In this document: positions 46,251-46,397 of the stretch, one piece after another
Position numbering within the stretch: position 1 is the first letter of the stretch
How the letters are laid out: each line of letters begins with the position of its first letter
Origin: Bacteroidales bacterium
GTDB taxonomy: Bacteria; Bacteroidota; Bacteroidia; Bacteroidales; Bacteroidaceae
NCBI GenBank assembly: GCA_012517855.1
Contig: JAAYUD010000053.1
Coordinates: forward strand, 1 to 46,397
Reading direction: 5' to 3'
Length of the DNA: 46,397 nucleotides
Position numbers and translations under genes: made by a program
Notes under the pieces: generated by a model
Seen by the model: the letters and a program-made list of their open reading frames with translations, nothing else
Told to the model about the DNA's origin: nothing
Database searches by the model: none

Positions 46251-46397
46251 TTATTTAAGGAAGTATCCTAAAATACAAACAATAAGTGCAAAGAATGCGA
46301 CACCTTCAACCAACGCTGCTGAAAGAATCATGTTTGAACGAATATCGTTTGACGCTTCCGGCTGACGACCAATAGCTTCCATAGCCTGTCCACCGAT
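46251..46397 (-). CDS. atpE: F0 ATP synthase c subunit (5' part outside window)
   Basis: The last 48 codons are present. The polar loop GRQPEAS and second membrane helix [21 protein letters not shown] are visible, with the ion-binding Glu in LVEG. The residue after this Glu is Gly, not the Ser/Thr common in sodium-binding rings, which leans toward proton coupling, but the first helix with its Gln site is outside the window. It ends 8 bases before the atpF start. Confidence 0.93.
   Translation of the reverse strand: MGGQAMEAIGRQPEASNDIRSNMILSAALVEGVAFFALIVCILGYFLK

Noticed and set aside
1-46397. CRISPR array, tRNA/rRNA genes, insertion sequence or prophage
   Set aside because: I found no spaced direct repeats, no tRNA- or rRNA-like segments and no transposase or phage genes.

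Overview
The window looks like chromosomal DNA of a gut-type Bacteroidales, most likely Bacteroides or a close relative. The evidence is two SusC/SusD pairs, an ECF sigma/FecR-regulated SusCD operon, tandem S46 dipeptidyl peptidases, a PNGase F-like protein, a clade-typical zapA-rny block, and many copies of the Bacteroides promoter signature (-7 TAnnTTTG, in places with TTTG 19-20 bases upstream). I see no rRNA, tRNA, CRISPR array, intact insertion sequence or phage module.

Layout. 1-4204 (minus): a SusD lipoprotein cut by the left edge and its SusC transporter. 4464-8949 (plus): two DPP7-like S46 peptidases in tandem. 9182-12519: a purine-flavoured set with a xanthine/uracil-type permease, a DUF5020/Tsx-like outer-membrane protein, a uracil-DNA glycosylase-superfamily protein and a nucleoside phosphorylase-fold protein. 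12642-14879 (plus): a coiled-coil protein, ZapA and RNase Y. 15366-15497: a 43-residue protein too short for ordinary ORF calling, behind a good promoter and a palindrome. 15730-18090 (minus): an orphan sensor kinase with a periplasmic solute-binding domain. It is divergent from 18373-23079 (plus), an operon for a GH29 fucosidase, an uncharacterised glycoside-hydrolase-like protein and a PNGase F-family protein, which together suggest attack on fucosylated N-glycans. 23615-31644 (minus): ECF sigma, FecR anti-sigma, SusC with STN domain, SusD and a TlpA-like thioredoxin protein. 31645-32639: a gene-free kilobase with large palindromes. 32640-33920: an AAA_14/DUF4143 ATPase. 34184-37941: a small secreted protein, a Crp/Fnr regulator, hybrid-cluster protein and the Fe-S repair protein RIC, forming a nitrosative-stress module. 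38072-40779 (minus): lutC, lutB and lutA for L-lactate oxidation. 41058-42221 (minus): a second TlpA-like protein. 42652-46397 (minus): F-type ATP synthase genes atpG, atpA, atpH, atpF and atpE (partial).

The most striking points are an in-frame TAA at codon 134 of atpA in an otherwise intact reading frame, the N-glycan operon containing an uncharacterised enzyme, a dispersed palindromic repeat whose two copies both lie between convergent genes, a composition break inside the second susC at its TonB-box region, and two genes whose promoter -7 boxes lie so close to the start codon that leaderless or nearly leaderless transcripts are predicted.

The genes fit a host-glycoprotein and mucosal lifestyle: peptidases and glycan-releasing enzymes outside the inner membrane, TonB-dependent importers, lactate oxidation, purine uptake and defence against nitric oxide. 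All functions are inferred from sequence alone. No database search was run.
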